Below, in pieces: positions 45,401 through 54,889 of a stretch of 58,421 nt of DNA (its first letter is position 1; each line of letters opens with the position of its first letter). The stretch spans positions 1 through 58,421 of the forward strand of contig CAMWHE010000011.1 in the NCBI GenBank assembly GCA_947173955.1. The letters are read 5' to 3'. The stretch comes from an uncultured Bacteroidales bacterium (GTDB lineage Bacteria; Bacteroidota; Bacteroidia; Bacteroidales; Muribaculaceae). The position numbers and the translations under genes were made by a program. Below the pieces are notes generated by a model that was given only the letters and a program-made list of their open reading frames with translations, searched no databases and was not told the DNA's origin.

Positions 45401-45590
45401 CTACACAATTCCCCAGAAGTTACTGCAGAAAGCCGGCATTACTCGCCTGCGCATCTTCGCCGAAGGCTATAACCTCTTTACCATCAGCGGTCTCTCTCAG
45501 TTCAACATTGACCCTGAATCACCCGCGGTAAACAACGGTTACTACCCGCAGCAGCGTAAGTTCTCGTTCGGTCTCAACCTTTCATTCTAA
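42414..45590 (+). CDS. SusC/RagA-type TonB-dependent transporter
   Basis: A 1058-residue outer-membrane transporter with a signal peptide, a carboxypeptidase-like N-terminal domain (VTGTVVDTNDDPLPGVTVLIK), a TonB-box/plug start (DEVVVVGYGQQKRGT), and a barrel ending in LNLSF. With SusD it imports an oligosaccharide or glycoconjugate of unknown identity. A second in-frame ATG at 42426 is possible. It is separated from the epimerase by 241 bases in which I see no gene. Codon use looks richer in GGT and CGT than in most neighbours. Confidence 0.97.
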   Translation: MVKQMKSSASGMICKLSLWVVMICVGSIASWAQVTGTVVDTNDDPLPGVTVLIKGSGAGVSTNIDGEYSIDAGPDATLIFRYVGMQEQTVKVAGRKVVNVVMQSSDATLDEVVVVGYGQQKRGTITGAVSSVSGSELLNAPTMSVSNLVGARVAGISSKQTSGQPGSDNATLYLRGQSGIIYVIDGVKRTSEDFNQLDPNDIEQVSILKDAASVAIYGLDANGVIIVTTKRGATNEKTTIKYTGSVGLSQNAEEQQWLDGPGYAYWFNKGLEMDGLQPIFTEEHVRKMRLGIDGWGNTNWYKKVFGTGIRTSHNVSVEGGSEKVKFFASISYLKEDGNVDNFSFNRWNVRSNLDANIGYGLKFSLGVSGRLQHQDNPYYSANPDAYGNIGSQMVRALPYLPETVEYRGKSYYVGNISNGMNGSVLASIYDNGYTRYDYNNFQTTMSLQWDTPFLKGLSAKFTAAYDANFNFSKQLNDPADIMLYKNGAASFVAPDVLEYMPYVNFNNGYIALTEGASKNSTLTTITTLSYNNNFGDHHVDALLLAETRDYKTNNIGAYGYGLDFIELDELDKVSNLTFKGEQKNPAVSGSSSASRVAGFAARINYNYADRYFVEASVRRDGSYLFGGMNKRWVNLPGISLGWRIDRENFFTADFVQMLKIRAGFGQTATSGISPFQWRNTMALAKNGVVIGGASNPYISASVLGNPYLTWSKCDNYNVGFDATLWNGLLGAEFDVFYKYAYDQLTGATGSYPPSMGGYYFSAANLNKTDYRGFDLTLTHNNKVGNFSYGVKLIWSYAYGRYLYVASDSDNAPDYQRLTGKQVGAKLGFIANGLFQTQEEIDNAPYPEISTTRSVLLGNIKYIDRDGDGKITYDGDMGYVGKSNMPTHSGSLNLFGEWKGFDFDILFSWGLGHEVAMTGVYTAVGSEGYMDHTSYTLPFKWYGNSPTYVVENSWTPDHTDSKLPRLCATPQNNNDAYASTFWYKNGDYLRMKSAQIGYTIPQKLLQKAGITRLRIFAEGYNLFTISGLSQFNIDPESPAVNNGYYPQQRKFSFGLNLSF

Positions 45591-45604
45591 TCGCATAATT
45601 CCTT

Positions 45605-47224
45605 ATGAAAAAATTAACTAAATATATCTCCGCAGCTCTCGTAACTCTCTCGCTTGCTTCATGCAACGACTGGCTCAACGAGGTCGAAAACAAGTCATCA
45701 GTCGACGATGTGACCGTATTCAACAAAGCAGAGACTATCGACCTATATGTCAACGGGTTCTATACTTGGCTTAATACCTACGGTCAGTTTGGTGAGCGTC
45801 AGTTCTCAGGCTCATGGACTGAGGCTATGACCGATATCTTCAAATATTCCGGTTCTAACCTGACAGCACGCGGCGGCCAGCCCAACCTCTACTCGCAACT
45901 TGCAGTGCCCATGTCGCCCGGCGGCAACCTCTACGGTTGCTGGGATAATGCATACTCATGCATCCGCCGTCTCAACCAGTTCCTCACACTTGAAGAAAAA
46001 TATGCTACCAGCTATACCGCTGAAGAGCGTGCACAGTGGCAGGCACAGGCTCGCTTCTTCCGCGCATTCATGTACTTCCAGCTCGCTCGTCGTCACGGTG
46101 GCGTGATCCTCTACACGGAGCTCCCCACAGGCCCCAACAAGGCACGTTCTTCCGCCGAAGAGACTTGGCAGCTCGTAGCCGACGACCTTGACTTCTGCAT
46201 TGATAATCTTCCCGAAACATGGACCGGCGCCAACACCGGACGCGTCACTAAATATGCCGCCGCTGCTCTTAAGTCGCGCGCTATGCTCTACGCCGAGCGC
46301 TGGCAGGACGCCTCCGACGCTGCCGACCTCGTCATCAAGTCAGGTAAATATGCCCTCGTAAGCAATTACGCTCAGGCTTGGAAAGGCGACAACACAGAGT
46401 CAATCCTGCAGTTCAGCTATAACCGCACGCTGGGTCCCAACACTCAGTTTGATGCCAACTATGTCCCCTCAACCGACAATTCTACAGCATCTTGCGGTCC
46501 CGCTCCCACTCAGGAGCTCGTCGAAAGCTACGAGAAAAAAGACGGTACAAAAATGGACTGGACTCCCTGGCACACCACAACCCAGACTCCTCCCCCCTAC
46601 GATCAGCTCGAGCCCCGCTTCGCCGCTACTGTCATCTATCCCGGCTCAATATGGAAAGGCCTCAAGATGAGTTGCTCCGTAGAGGGTCCCAACGGTTACT
46701 TCTTCCCCTACGGTACACAGGCACTCTCTGAGGGTAACACCTGCTCAGGCTACTTCCTCCGCAAACTCCTCGATGAGTCCAATACCGACGTTGTAACTCA
46801 GCGCAGTATCCAGCCCTGGGTAGAACTCCGCTACGCCGAGGTTCTCCTTAACAAAGCTGAAGCAGCTTTCCGTCTGGGCGACATCACCGCTGCACAGACC
46901 GCTATGAATCAGGTACGCGCACGCGTAGGCCTCCCCGCGAAGACCTCTACCGGCGACCAGTTCTGGGCCGATTACCGCAACGAGCGCAAACTCGAACTCG
47001 CTTTCGAAGGTCACCTCTTCTGGGACATGAACCGCTGGCGTCTCTGTCATATCGAATATAACAACTACCGCCGCCACGGCATGAAGGTCGACAATGGCTC
47101 ATATGAGTATGTCACCATCGACCTCCAGGATCAGATGTTCGACCCCAAATGTTATGTACTCCCTGTTCCCCAGGCCGAACTTAACAACAATAACCTCATT
47201 GTTCAATACCCCGAGTGGCTCTAA
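45605..47224 (+). CDS. SusD/RagB-type lipoprotein
   Basis: A 539-residue surface lipoprotein (lipobox LASC, Cys20) with the TPR-like SusD fold, including RFFRAFMYFQLARRHGGV and the C-terminal RNERKLELAFEGHLFWDMNRW. It binds the substrate above the SusC barrel. It starts 14 bases after SusC. Confidence 0.97.
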   Translation: MKKLTKYISAALVTLSLASCNDWLNEVENKSSVDDVTVFNKAETIDLYVNGFYTWLNTYGQFGERQFSGSWTEAMTDIFKYSGSNLTARGGQPNLYSQLAVPMSPGGNLYGCWDNAYSCIRRLNQFLTLEEKYATSYTAEERAQWQAQARFFRAFMYFQLARRHGGVILYTELPTGPNKARSSAEETWQLVADDLDFCIDNLPETWTGANTGRVTKYAAAALKSRAMLYAERWQDASDAADLVIKSGKYALVSNYAQAWKGDNTESILQFSYNRTLGPNTQFDANYVPSTDNSTASCGPAPTQELVESYEKKDGTKMDWTPWHTTTQTPPPYDQLEPRFAATVIYPGSIWKGLKMSCSVEGPNGYFFPYGTQALSEGNTCSGYFLRKLLDESNTDVVTQRSIQPWVELRYAEVLLNKAEAAFRLGDITAAQTAMNQVRARVGLPAKTSTGDQFWADYRNERKLELAFEGHLFWDMNRWRLCHIEYNNYRRHGMKVDNGSYEYVTIDLQDQMFDPKCYVLPVPQAELNNNNLIVQYPEWL

Positions 47225-47383
47225 CTGTTACACTATTAACAAATCGGAATATGTCATAAAAATCGTAAAATGTCACACCTCATTATAATATGACCCACAA
47301 CGTCTCGTTATAATGTTGCTGGAACACACATTTTTTACGAACACACTATATTTATTACGACATATTCTTAATCAATCAAAGCA

Positions 47384-49159
47384 ATGAAAACCAAGATTTT
47401 ATCATTAGTCTCAGCAGTTGGACTCATTTTCGGTCTGTCTGCCTGCCAAGACCCCCACGAATTCTCGCCTACAAAATATGACGAGCATTTCGACTCAATG
47501 ACCGCATCGTTCTTCGACGATGACCGTGATGAGAATGCCTTCCCCGCAGAGTTCGACTATCAGAACCACGTAATCACTATTGTCGTGCCCTGGACCTACC
47601 CCGCCAATACCGAGAGCTATCTCGAAATGGCTGATCTTACCCGCATGAAAGTGCAGTGTAACCTCAAGAAGGGTCTTGTGCTTGAACCCGCTCTCACCAC
47701 TATTGACCTGACAAAGGACACCCACATCACAATCACCGATGGCTACGGTATCAAGACTCCCTACACCATCCGTGGCGAAGTCCGCAAGAGCAACAACGTC
47801 GATATTTTCGAATTCTCAATTCCTGAAGCAGGTGTACCTGCTATTGTCGACGCCGATAACCACGTAATCACCCTCCTTGCCCTTGAAGAAATCGGCACCC
47901 AGCTCGCACAGTTAGAGGCAGCTCATCACGCCACCCTCAACCCGGACCCCCGCGTGACCCCCATCGACTGGGATAATGACCCCACTTTGGAAGTTACCGC
48001 CGAGGACGGCCACACCAAGGCTACCTACACCTTCACCAAGGGTACTCCCGAAAAGCTTATGTTCGGCCTGCGTGAGCATAGCGCCAAGCTCGCATGGGTG
48101 AAGAAGCAGAGTGAACTCGGCATTCCTGTCTACACCACAGCCGAACTTGAATCCGGCGACACTCGTTTCAACGGTTCAGGCGGTCTCGGTGTCATCGGCG
48201 ATAACCTTATCCTTAACGAGTCAGGTGCCAATAAGGCTTACGTTCTCAATAAGAAGAATGGTACCCTCATATCTACAATCGACCTCTCTGCCCTCGGCAA
48301 GAACAGCACCGGCTTCGGCAACAACCACCGCATGTGCGGCGATAACCACGGGAACCTCCTCTTCGCTGTTTCACCCGTATTCACCGGCTCACTCCAGCTC
48401 TGGAAGATGTCCGGCATCGACGGTCAGCTTGTCAAGCTGCTCGACTATGCCAACAGCGCAGCCGTAGGTAACAGCATCTCCGTAGCAGGCGACCTCAACG
48501 GCGACGCCATAATCACCTCCGGCACCAACGGCGCTCTTCAGTTCTACCGTTGGATCGTCAAGGGCGGTCAGCTCCAGAGTGCTACTCCCGATGTTATCGT
48601 ACCAGGCGGATATGCTGCAGGCAGCTGCTGGGGCAACATGGACATCATCTACACCAACGGTTCTAACCCCAACAGCAACTACTTTACCATCGGCTATATG
48701 GCTCACAATCCGTTGCCACCCACTGCAGATGATACTAAAGCCATCAACCGTACTTGTCAGTACCTCAATGGTGCAACCAACGATGTCATCAGCCAGGGTA
48801 CCTGCATCACATCCAACTCTGTTGAGAACTCAGGTGACTATATCGAGTTCAACAACTCAAAATACTTCATCCATAATGTGATGAACACCCTCGGCTATGG
48901 CTATGGAGCTTCACTCCTTATGTATGATGTTACCGCGCGCAACCTTGAAACTCCTGCTCTTGACTTTAATGGCGGTGACCTGGCCTTCACGGGACAGTAT
49001 GGCGCTGCGGCAGCAAACGGCACGCATGACAAGGCGGCCAACGGTAGCGACGTAATGTTCAGCGCTTCTGAAGATGGTTACTTCCTCTACATCTTCTTTG
49101 AGTTCCGCAATGGCTATGTAGGCTGCGTACGCTGCGACTGCATCGATATGAACAAATAA
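47384..49159 (+). CDS. DUF5018-type surface lipoprotein
   Basis: A 591-residue lipoprotein (lipobox LSAC, Cys21). The N-terminal half holds two or more Ig-like strands of the kind labelled DUF5018 (TIVVPWTYPANTESYLEM). The C-terminal half (about 220-591) has beta-propeller-like repeats (GVIGDNLILNESGANKAYVL). Encoded right after SusC/D, it likely is a surface glycan-binding protein of the locus. A 159-base gap separates it from susD, with an 8-bp inverted repeat CATTATAA/TTATAATG at 47281-47315. Confidence 0.7.
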   Translation: MKTKILSLVSAVGLIFGLSACQDPHEFSPTKYDEHFDSMTASFFDDDRDENAFPAEFDYQNHVITIVVPWTYPANTESYLEMADLTRMKVQCNLKKGLVLEPALTTIDLTKDTHITITDGYGIKTPYTIRGEVRKSNNVDIFEFSIPEAGVPAIVDADNHVITLLALEEIGTQLAQLEAAHHATLNPDPRVTPIDWDNDPTLEVTAEDGHTKATYTFTKGTPEKLMFGLREHSAKLAWVKKQSELGIPVYTTAELESGDTRFNGSGGLGVIGDNLILNESGANKAYVLNKKNGTLISTIDLSALGKNSTGFGNNHRMCGDNHGNLLFAVSPVFTGSLQLWKMSGIDGQLVKLLDYANSAAVGNSISVAGDLNGDAIITSGTNGALQFYRWIVKGGQLQSATPDVIVPGGYAAGSCWGNMDIIYTNGSNPNSNYFTIGYMAHNPLPPTADDTKAINRTCQYLNGATNDVISQGTCITSNSVENSGDYIEFNNSKYFIHNVMNTLGYGYGASLLMYDVTARNLETPALDFNGGDLAFTGQYGAAAANGTHDKAANGSDVMFSASEDGYFLYIFFEFRNGYVGCVRCDCIDMNK

Positions 49160-49177
49160 TCCACATTTTCTGAAAAA

Positions 49178-50620
49178 ATGAATATCTCTAAAATAATGAA
49201 ACTTAATCTCGCCGCCGTTGCGGCGGCGGGATTATTCTCCCTCTCATCATGCTCCGACGATTATGATGGATTCAAACTCTGGGAGAATGTCGAGACCGTC
49301 ACCCCCCAGCTCAAACCCCGCTATATCTGGGTTGACGCCGCTTCCAACTTCGTTGACTTTGCCGACAGCCAGGAGAACATCGCCCGCGACCTTACCCTCG
49401 CCAAGGAGTCAGGATTCACCGACGTCGTAGTCGATGTACGCTCTACAAGCGGCAACATCCTCTTCAACTCCACCCTCGCTCCTCAGATCAGAGCCGTACA
49501 TACATGGGCATATCTTGACGAAAACGGCGAGCGCAACACACGTAAGCGCACTGTCTACCGTACAGCCAACTTCGACTATCTGCAGGCATTCATCGACGAA
49601 GGCCACAAGCTCGGTCTCCGCATCCATGCCGGCTTCAACACCATGACCGGCGGCCACTCTGAAGCAGGAGCCGAAGGCACCCCCACCGGCGTTCTCTTCA
49701 CCGACCCTGAAAAAGCCGAATGGGCTACATGGGGCTACAACTATGGCGAACCCAAGAGCGTGATGGAACTCTCTCAACCTGAAAAATTCTTCAATCCGGG
49801 TCACCCCGAGGTTCAGGAATATCTCTGCAACCTTCTGAAAGATCTCGCCAAGTATGACCTCGACGGTATCGTACTCGACCGTGGCCGCTACAACGATCTC
49901 TACAGCGACTTCTCGCCCGTGAGCCAGCAGCAGTTTGAAGAATATATCGGCGTGAAACTCTCCAAGTTCCCCGGCGACATTCTCCCCGAAGGGACTTCCA
50001 ACACCACCCTCGGAAAGGACTTCGGCCCCTACACAACCAAGTGGCTCGAATTCCGCGCCAAGACCATCCATGACTTTATGGCTAAGGCTCGCGAAGCTGT
50101 CAAGAGTGTCAACCCCGATATAATGTTCGGCGTTTACGTAGGTGCTTGGTACAATAGCTACTACAACACCGGCGCCAACTGGGCATCGAAGACCTACGAT
50201 CCCTCTAAGACCGCACAATGGGCATCCACCCGCTACAAGAACTACGGCTACGCCGACCTTATGGATCAGATACTTCTCGGAGCATACGCCAATCCTAAGG
50301 CTGTGACCGGTACTACCGAGTGGACTATGCAGGGCTTCTGCCACCAGGCAATGCTGAAAATCCGCGGTGCATGTCCCCTCGTGGTTGGTGGACCCGATGT
50401 AGACTGGCGCTGGGAAGGCTCAAGCGCACAGTACACCAAAGACGAGATCATGGGCGCGATCACCCAGTCAGTATCCGCTTGCGCAGGTGCGTGCGACGGT
50501 TACTTCCTCTTCGACATGATCCACCTGAAGATCGACCCCGAGAAGTGGGATGCAATCGCTGAAGGTAATCTCGGTTACGTCAAGGACTGGGAAGCCGCCT
50601 ACGGCCAGACAGCTGAATAA
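49178..50620 (+). CDS. GHL10 (glycosyl-hydrolase-like 10) lipoprotein
   Basis: A 480-residue lipoprotein (lipobox near LSSC; ATG 49196 gives the tidier signal peptide). The body is a TIM barrel of the GHL10 family, with DVVVDVRSTSGNILF, GLRIHAGFNTM and DLDGIVLDRGRYND. The Asp in GIVLDRGR is at the usual catalytic position in this fold. GHL10 proteins are putative glycosidases, mostly uncharacterised. It follows the DUF5018 gene by 18 bases and is followed by a terminator. Confidence 0.82.
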   Translation: MNISKIMKLNLAAVAAAGLFSLSSCSDDYDGFKLWENVETVTPQLKPRYIWVDAASNFVDFADSQENIARDLTLAKESGFTDVVVDVRSTSGNILFNSTLAPQIRAVHTWAYLDENGERNTRKRTVYRTANFDYLQAFIDEGHKLGLRIHAGFNTMTGGHSEAGAEGTPTGVLFTDPEKAEWATWGYNYGEPKSVMELSQPEKFFNPGHPEVQEYLCNLLKDLAKYDLDGIVLDRGRYNDLYSDFSPVSQQQFEEYIGVKLSKFPGDILPEGTSNTTLGKDFGPYTTKWLEFRAKTIHDFMAKAREAVKSVNPDIMFGVYVGAWYNSYYNTGANWASKTYDPSKTAQWASTRYKNYGYADLMDQILLGAYANPKAVTGTTEWTMQGFCHQAMLKIRGACPLVVGGPDVDWRWEGSSAQYTKDEIMGAITQSVSACAGACDGYFLFDMIHLKIDPEKWDAIAEGNLGYVKDWEAAYGQTAE

Positions 50621-50648
50621 TGTAACTTCTTACTATCTATTACCACCC

Positions 50649-50684
50649 TACCGCCTGCGGCATCAAACCGCAGGCGGTATTTTT
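50649..50684 (+). terminator. Terminator after GHL10 gene
   Basis: A 12-bp stem TACCGCCTGCGG (50649-50660) with CCGCAGGCGGTA (50668-50679) and a T run. It splits the locus into two transcripts, or makes the later genes partly attenuated. Confidence 0.85.
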
Positions 50685-50769
50685 ATACCCGCATATGGCC
50701 GGTTTTTGAAAAAATTTTAGTAAATTCGGCCTCTGAATTATATCATATCACATTACCAACCGTCACATC

Positions 50770-52212
50770 ATGAAAAAATACATTCTCACTGCTCTCGCAG
50801 CTGCCTCGGCTATGGGATTCTGCGCTTCGGCGCGCACGGTCATCGGCCGCGTAAACTCTCCCGACGGCCCGCTGTCAGGCGTCACCGTCTCCGATGGCTT
50901 CAACTGCACGCTGACCGACGAAACAGGTCAGTTTGTCATCGACGCTTCTCCCGATGCCAACTATGTATTTGTATCCACCCCCTCAGGCTATCTTCCCCCC
51001 GTTGATTCGCTCTGCCACCCTCTGTTCTATCTGCCTGTCACCGATGAGACGGATATTTACGAATTCAACCTCCTGAAAAATCCGCGCGACGACCGTCGCC
51101 ACTCGTTCATGACCCAGGCCGACATCCAGGTCGTAGCCGAAGAAGAACTTGGCGAGTATGACCGTCAGGTAGCCGACGCCCGCGAGTATATGGCGTCGCT
51201 GGGCGATGTCGACATCTTCGGGCTCGACTGCGGCGACATCGTAGGCGATCATCCCGAACTCTATCAGTCGAGCCTGCGCCACAGAGCCGGCCTCGGATTC
51301 CCTATATACTACGTGATGGGCAATCACGACATGGAGTACACCGGACGCACTCACGAGACATCGCGCCACCGCTTCGAGCGCAATATAGGCCCGAGCAACT
51401 ACTCATTCAATCGCGGCGACGTACACTACATAGCTGTCGACAACTGCTTCTACATCGGACGCGACTACTTCTATATGGGCTACCTCGACGAGCGCACTCT
51501 CCGCTGGCTCGAACAGGACCTTGCCAACGTCCCCGAAGGCTCTACCGTAGTCATGTTCATGCACATCCCTCTCAAGAATGAGGCCGGCAACCATCCCTTC
51601 CGCTACGACGGCAAGGCTGTCTCCCAGGAAACTGTCAACGCCAACTATCTCATCTCGCTCCTCAAACCCTACAACGTACACATGATCACCGGCCATCAGC
51701 ACTGGAACAACAATGTGGAACACGCCGACAACCTTTATGAGCATAACACAGCCGCCGCCTGCGGCCTGTGGTGGCAGACCCCCGTCTGCGAGGACGGCAC
51801 CCCGCGCGGCTACGGCGTCTACAATGTCGACGGCTCCGATATCGACTGGCTCTTCAAGTCAACAGGCTTCCCGGCTGATTATCAGATGCGCGCCTATCTC
51901 CCCGGCGTCAGCTCCGAAGCTCCCGAAAGCGTCGTGGCCAACATCTGGAACGCCGACTCGGCATGGAAAGTAGAATGGCTCGAGGATGGCAAGGTCATGG
52001 GCGAAATGGAGCGTTTCGTAGCCAAAGACCCGCTGACACTCTCGCTCATCGCCGATCGCTCGAAACTCAAATACTCATGGACATCGGCCTCACCGACCAA
52101 CCATATGTACAAGGCCACGCCCGTCAATCCCGCCGCCGATATCACAATCCGCGCCACCGACCGTTTCGGCCGCGTATATGAGGCCAAGCCACAAGCACTT
52201 AACAACAAATAA
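50770..52212 (+). CDS. Secreted calcineurin-like phosphoesterase
   Basis: A 480-residue protein with a signal peptide ending near CASARTV, an Ig-like N-terminal domain (about 22-95), a metallophosphoesterase core (about 110-340) and a beta-rich C-terminal domain (about 350-480). Metal-ligand motifs are TQADIQV, CGDIVGDH, MGNHDME, MHIPL and GHQHWNN. The Asp-x-Gln first motif is usual in this subgroup. It hydrolyses an unknown phosphoester, in the periplasm or outside. It starts 85 bases after a terminator, so it may have its own promoter. Confidence 0.88.
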   Translation: MKKYILTALAAASAMGFCASARTVIGRVNSPDGPLSGVTVSDGFNCTLTDETGQFVIDASPDANYVFVSTPSGYLPPVDSLCHPLFYLPVTDETDIYEFNLLKNPRDDRRHSFMTQADIQVVAEEELGEYDRQVADAREYMASLGDVDIFGLDCGDIVGDHPELYQSSLRHRAGLGFPIYYVMGNHDMEYTGRTHETSRHRFERNIGPSNYSFNRGDVHYIAVDNCFYIGRDYFYMGYLDERTLRWLEQDLANVPEGSTVVMFMHIPLKNEAGNHPFRYDGKAVSQETVNANYLISLLKPYNVHMITGHQHWNNNVEHADNLYEHNTAAACGLWWQTPVCEDGTPRGYGVYNVDGSDIDWLFKSTGFPADYQMRAYLPGVSSEAPESVVANIWNADSAWKVEWLEDGKVMGEMERFVAKDPLTLSLIADRSKLKYSWTSASPTNHMYKATPVNPAADITIRATDRFGRVYEAKPQALNNK

Positions 52213-52220
52213 CCGCCACC

Positions 52221-53702
52221 ATGAAACGTGCTGACTCACTCGACACAATGCGCGGACTTACCATCGGCATGATGGTGCTCTGCGGAAGTATCGTAACAAC
52301 CGTCCTCCCCGACTGGATGGCTCACTGCCAGGTGCCCCCGAGCCGAGGCTTCGACCCCTCGATCTACGGCATCACATGGGTCGACCTCGTCTTCCCCTTC
52401 TTCCTCTTCGCCATGGGCGCCGCGATGCCCTTCTCGGTCGGTTCGCGCCTGGAGCGCGGCGCGTCGGGATTCCGCGTGCTCCGCGATGCCGTATGGCGCG
52501 GCCTGAAGCTCGCCTTCTTCGCCATCTTCATCCAGAACTGCTATCCGTGGATAGTCTCCGGCTATCTCCATAAACCCGCCGACCCGCAGATATGGTGCTT
52601 CACTATGGGAGCGTTCGTCGTCCTCTTCCTTCTTTTCATGCGTCTGCCCTCAGGCGTCCCTGTGCTGATCCGCAGACTGCTGCCCGTTGTGGGCTTCATA
52701 GCCGCATGCTGCATGATGGGCTGGCTCGAAAGCCATGTAACCCTCTCCGACGAGTTCATGTCCAAAGATCCTTCACCGGTTGCCATCTTTGCCCAGCACG
52801 TCAACAATGTGCTGTATAAGAGCAACATCATAATCCTCGTCCTGGCAAATATGGCGGCCTTCGGCACAGTCATCTATATCCTGACGATGAATCACCCGAT
52901 GGCCCGTATCGCTATTCTTCCGTTCCTGATGGCCATAATACTCGGGTCACAGACAACAGGCTCATGGCAGCAGGCTGTCTTCAACTGGACACCCTGCGGA
53001 TGGCTCTACCAGTTCAACTTCCTCAAATATCTCTTCGTCATCATCCCCGGCACTATCGCCGGCGAATATCTGCGCAACTGGATCCGTCAGTCGGAGGATG
53101 TGAGCCATCAGCACGTCAAGTCGCGCGACAACGGCGGCGTATCGACAGCCACCGTCGCTCTCCTTTCGCTTGCCGTCATAGCGGTCAATGTCACACTCCT
53201 CTTCGGCCGCCATCTGGTAGCCAATCTGTTTGTCACCGCCGGCATTATCGTAATGATCAACTGGGGAGCGCGCCGCGTCGGCGCCGGCCTGCAGGTCATC
53301 CCCATGCTCGTCAAGGCGGGAGCTTACCTGCTGATGCTCGGTCTATTCTTCGAAGCCTTCGAGGGAGGCATCCGCAAGGATCACGCCACATTCAGCTACT
53401 ACTTCGTCACTTCCGGACTCGCATTCTACTGCCTGACACTCCTTTTCATCGTCTGCGACGTCTACCGGTGGCGCGCGGCCATGTCGCCCCTGACGCTCGC
53501 CGGACGCAATCCGATGATAGCATACGTGGCCACTTCGATGTTCTTCGGCCCGATATTCTTCCTGCTGGGATGGTACGACAAGCTATATCAGTTCGGAGAG
53601 TCTTCATGGGGTGCGTCGATGCTCTTCGGATTCATGTTTACAGCGCTCGCCCTGGGGCTCGCCGCCATCTTCTCACGCTTCCGCCTCTACTGGCGCACAT
53701 AA
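52221..53702 (+). CDS. DUF5009/HGSNAT-like membrane acetyltransferase
   Basis: A 493-residue polytopic inner-membrane protein (about ten helices). The N-terminal RADSLDTMRGLTIGMMVLCG and FPFFLFAMGAAMPFSVGSRL are hallmarks of the DUF5009 group, related to human HGSNAT. HGSNAT moves acetyl groups from cytosolic acetyl-CoA to terminal glucosamine across a membrane, so this protein may acetylate a sugar in the periplasm. It is 8 bases after the phosphoesterase gene and 56 before the first SGNH gene. Confidence 0.8.
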   Translation: MKRADSLDTMRGLTIGMMVLCGSIVTTVLPDWMAHCQVPPSRGFDPSIYGITWVDLVFPFFLFAMGAAMPFSVGSRLERGASGFRVLRDAVWRGLKLAFFAIFIQNCYPWIVSGYLHKPADPQIWCFTMGAFVVLFLLFMRLPSGVPVLIRRLLPVVGFIAACCMMGWLESHVTLSDEFMSKDPSPVAIFAQHVNNVLYKSNIIILVLANMAAFGTVIYILTMNHPMARIAILPFLMAIILGSQTTGSWQQAVFNWTPCGWLYQFNFLKYLFVIIPGTIAGEYLRNWIRQSEDVSHQHVKSRDNGGVSTATVALLSLAVIAVNVTLLFGRHLVANLFVTAGIIVMINWGARRVGAGLQVIPMLVKAGAYLLMLGLFFEAFEGGIRKDHATFSYYFVTSGLAFYCLTLLFIVCDVYRWRAAMSPLTLAGRNPMIAYVATSMFFGPIFFLLGWYDKLYQFGESSWGASMLFGFMFTALALGLAAIFSRFRLYWRT

Positions 53703-53758
53703 AAATTATCCGACACACATCATCCACCGATAAATCAACACAATACAATTACAAAATA

Positions 53759-54889
53759 ATGAATAAAATCATATTTTCCCTCCTTGCGATAGCTGCTGCA
53801 GCCTCCACGGCCGCCGCTGCCGATAACAACACCGTATGGCACTCCGCCGACACACTTCCCCTGCTGGGCAAAGGCATCGATCCCGCCTCGACCGCAATGC
53901 GCTATCAGCGCCTGCCCGACTCGATGAAGACCAAGGTGAAGCGCGACGCCGTCTACTATCTCGGCACCAACTCGGCCGGCATGGCCATACGCTTCGCGTC
54001 CGACGCGCCCGCCATCGATATCAAGTGGAAATCGCTCTATAAGAATCTGATGAACCATCAGACCCCCACCGGCACCCGCGGTCTCGACCTCTACACCCTC
54101 CTGCCCGACTCATCGTGGACCTTTGTAAACAGCGCCCGCCCCGATGTCAACAACCACTTCACATCGACCAATGTCATCTCCAACATGGATCCCGTCATGC
54201 GCGAATACCTCCTGTATCTCCCGCTCTACGACGGCATTGACTCGCTCTATATCGGCACCGGCCGCGACTATGTAGTGACTGCACCCAAGGTCGACGTCCT
54301 CATCCCCGGTTCGCCGGCCACACCGAAGCCCATCGTAATGTATGGCACCAGCCTGCTGCAGGGCGGCTGCGCCAACCGTCCCGGCATGGCTCACTCCAAC
54401 ATCATCACGCGCCGGCTAAACCGCCCCGTGCTCAACTTCGGATTCAGCGGCAACGGCCAGCTCGACCTCGAGATAGCCGAGATACTCGCGGCCATACCCG
54501 ACCCCGCCATGTATGTCCTTGACTTCGTACCCAATGTCAATGAGCAGCAGATCGAAGAGCAGATGATACCCTTTGTCGAGATCATAGAGAAAGCTCATCC
54601 CGGTGTGCCTATCCTCTTCCCCGAAGACCCTCGCTTCCCTCATGCCCGCTTCGACCACAAGATGCGCCACGAAGTCGACTACCGCAACCTGCTGATGAAA
54701 GAAAAATTTGACATCCTCGCAGCACGCTATCCTAATCTCGTCTTTCTCCCCTCTGTTGACTTCGCAGGCCACGACCATGAGGCATTTGTCGACGGCATCC
54801 ACTATACCGATCTCGGCTTCGTAAGATACTCCGATGTCCTCGAACCGATCCTCCGCGAGATGATCGCCAACTCGGAAGCTGAGAAGTGA
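53759..54889 (+). CDS. SGNH/GDSL esterase, first of three
   Basis: A 376-residue secreted protein beginning with a signal peptide (AAAASTAAAAD). An N-terminal beta domain with the motif GTRGLDLYTLLPD (GxDLY, about 105-117) precedes an SGNH hydrolase domain (190-376). The nucleophile is Ser198 in MYGTSLLQGG, the glycine block is GFSGNGQLDLE and the Asp-His pair is Asp345/His348 in DGIHYTD. Such enzymes remove acyl groups, often acetate, from glycans. Longer upstream frames are discarded because the signal peptide starts here. It overlaps the next gene by one base. Confidence 0.88.
   Translation: MNKIIFSLLAIAAAASTAAAADNNTVWHSADTLPLLGKGIDPASTAMRYQRLPDSMKTKVKRDAVYYLGTNSAGMAIRFASDAPAIDIKWKSLYKNLMNHQTPTGTRGLDLYTLLPDSSWTFVNSARPDVNNHFTSTNVISNMDPVMREYLLYLPLYDGIDSLYIGTGRDYVVTAPKVDVLIPGSPATPKPIVMYGTSLLQGGCANRPGMAHSNIITRRLNRPVLNFGFSGNGQLDLEIAEILAAIPDPAMYVLDFVPNVNEQQIEEQMIPFVEIIEKAHPGVPILFPEDPRFPHARFDHKMRHEVDYRNLLMKEKFDILAARYPNLVFLPSVDFAGHDHEAFVDGIHYTDLGFVRYSDVLEPILREMIANSEAEK

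Noticed and set aside
52964..53758. N-terminal extension of the first SGNH gene
   Set aside because: It overlaps the acetyltransferase gene in another frame, and a signal peptide begins at 53759.
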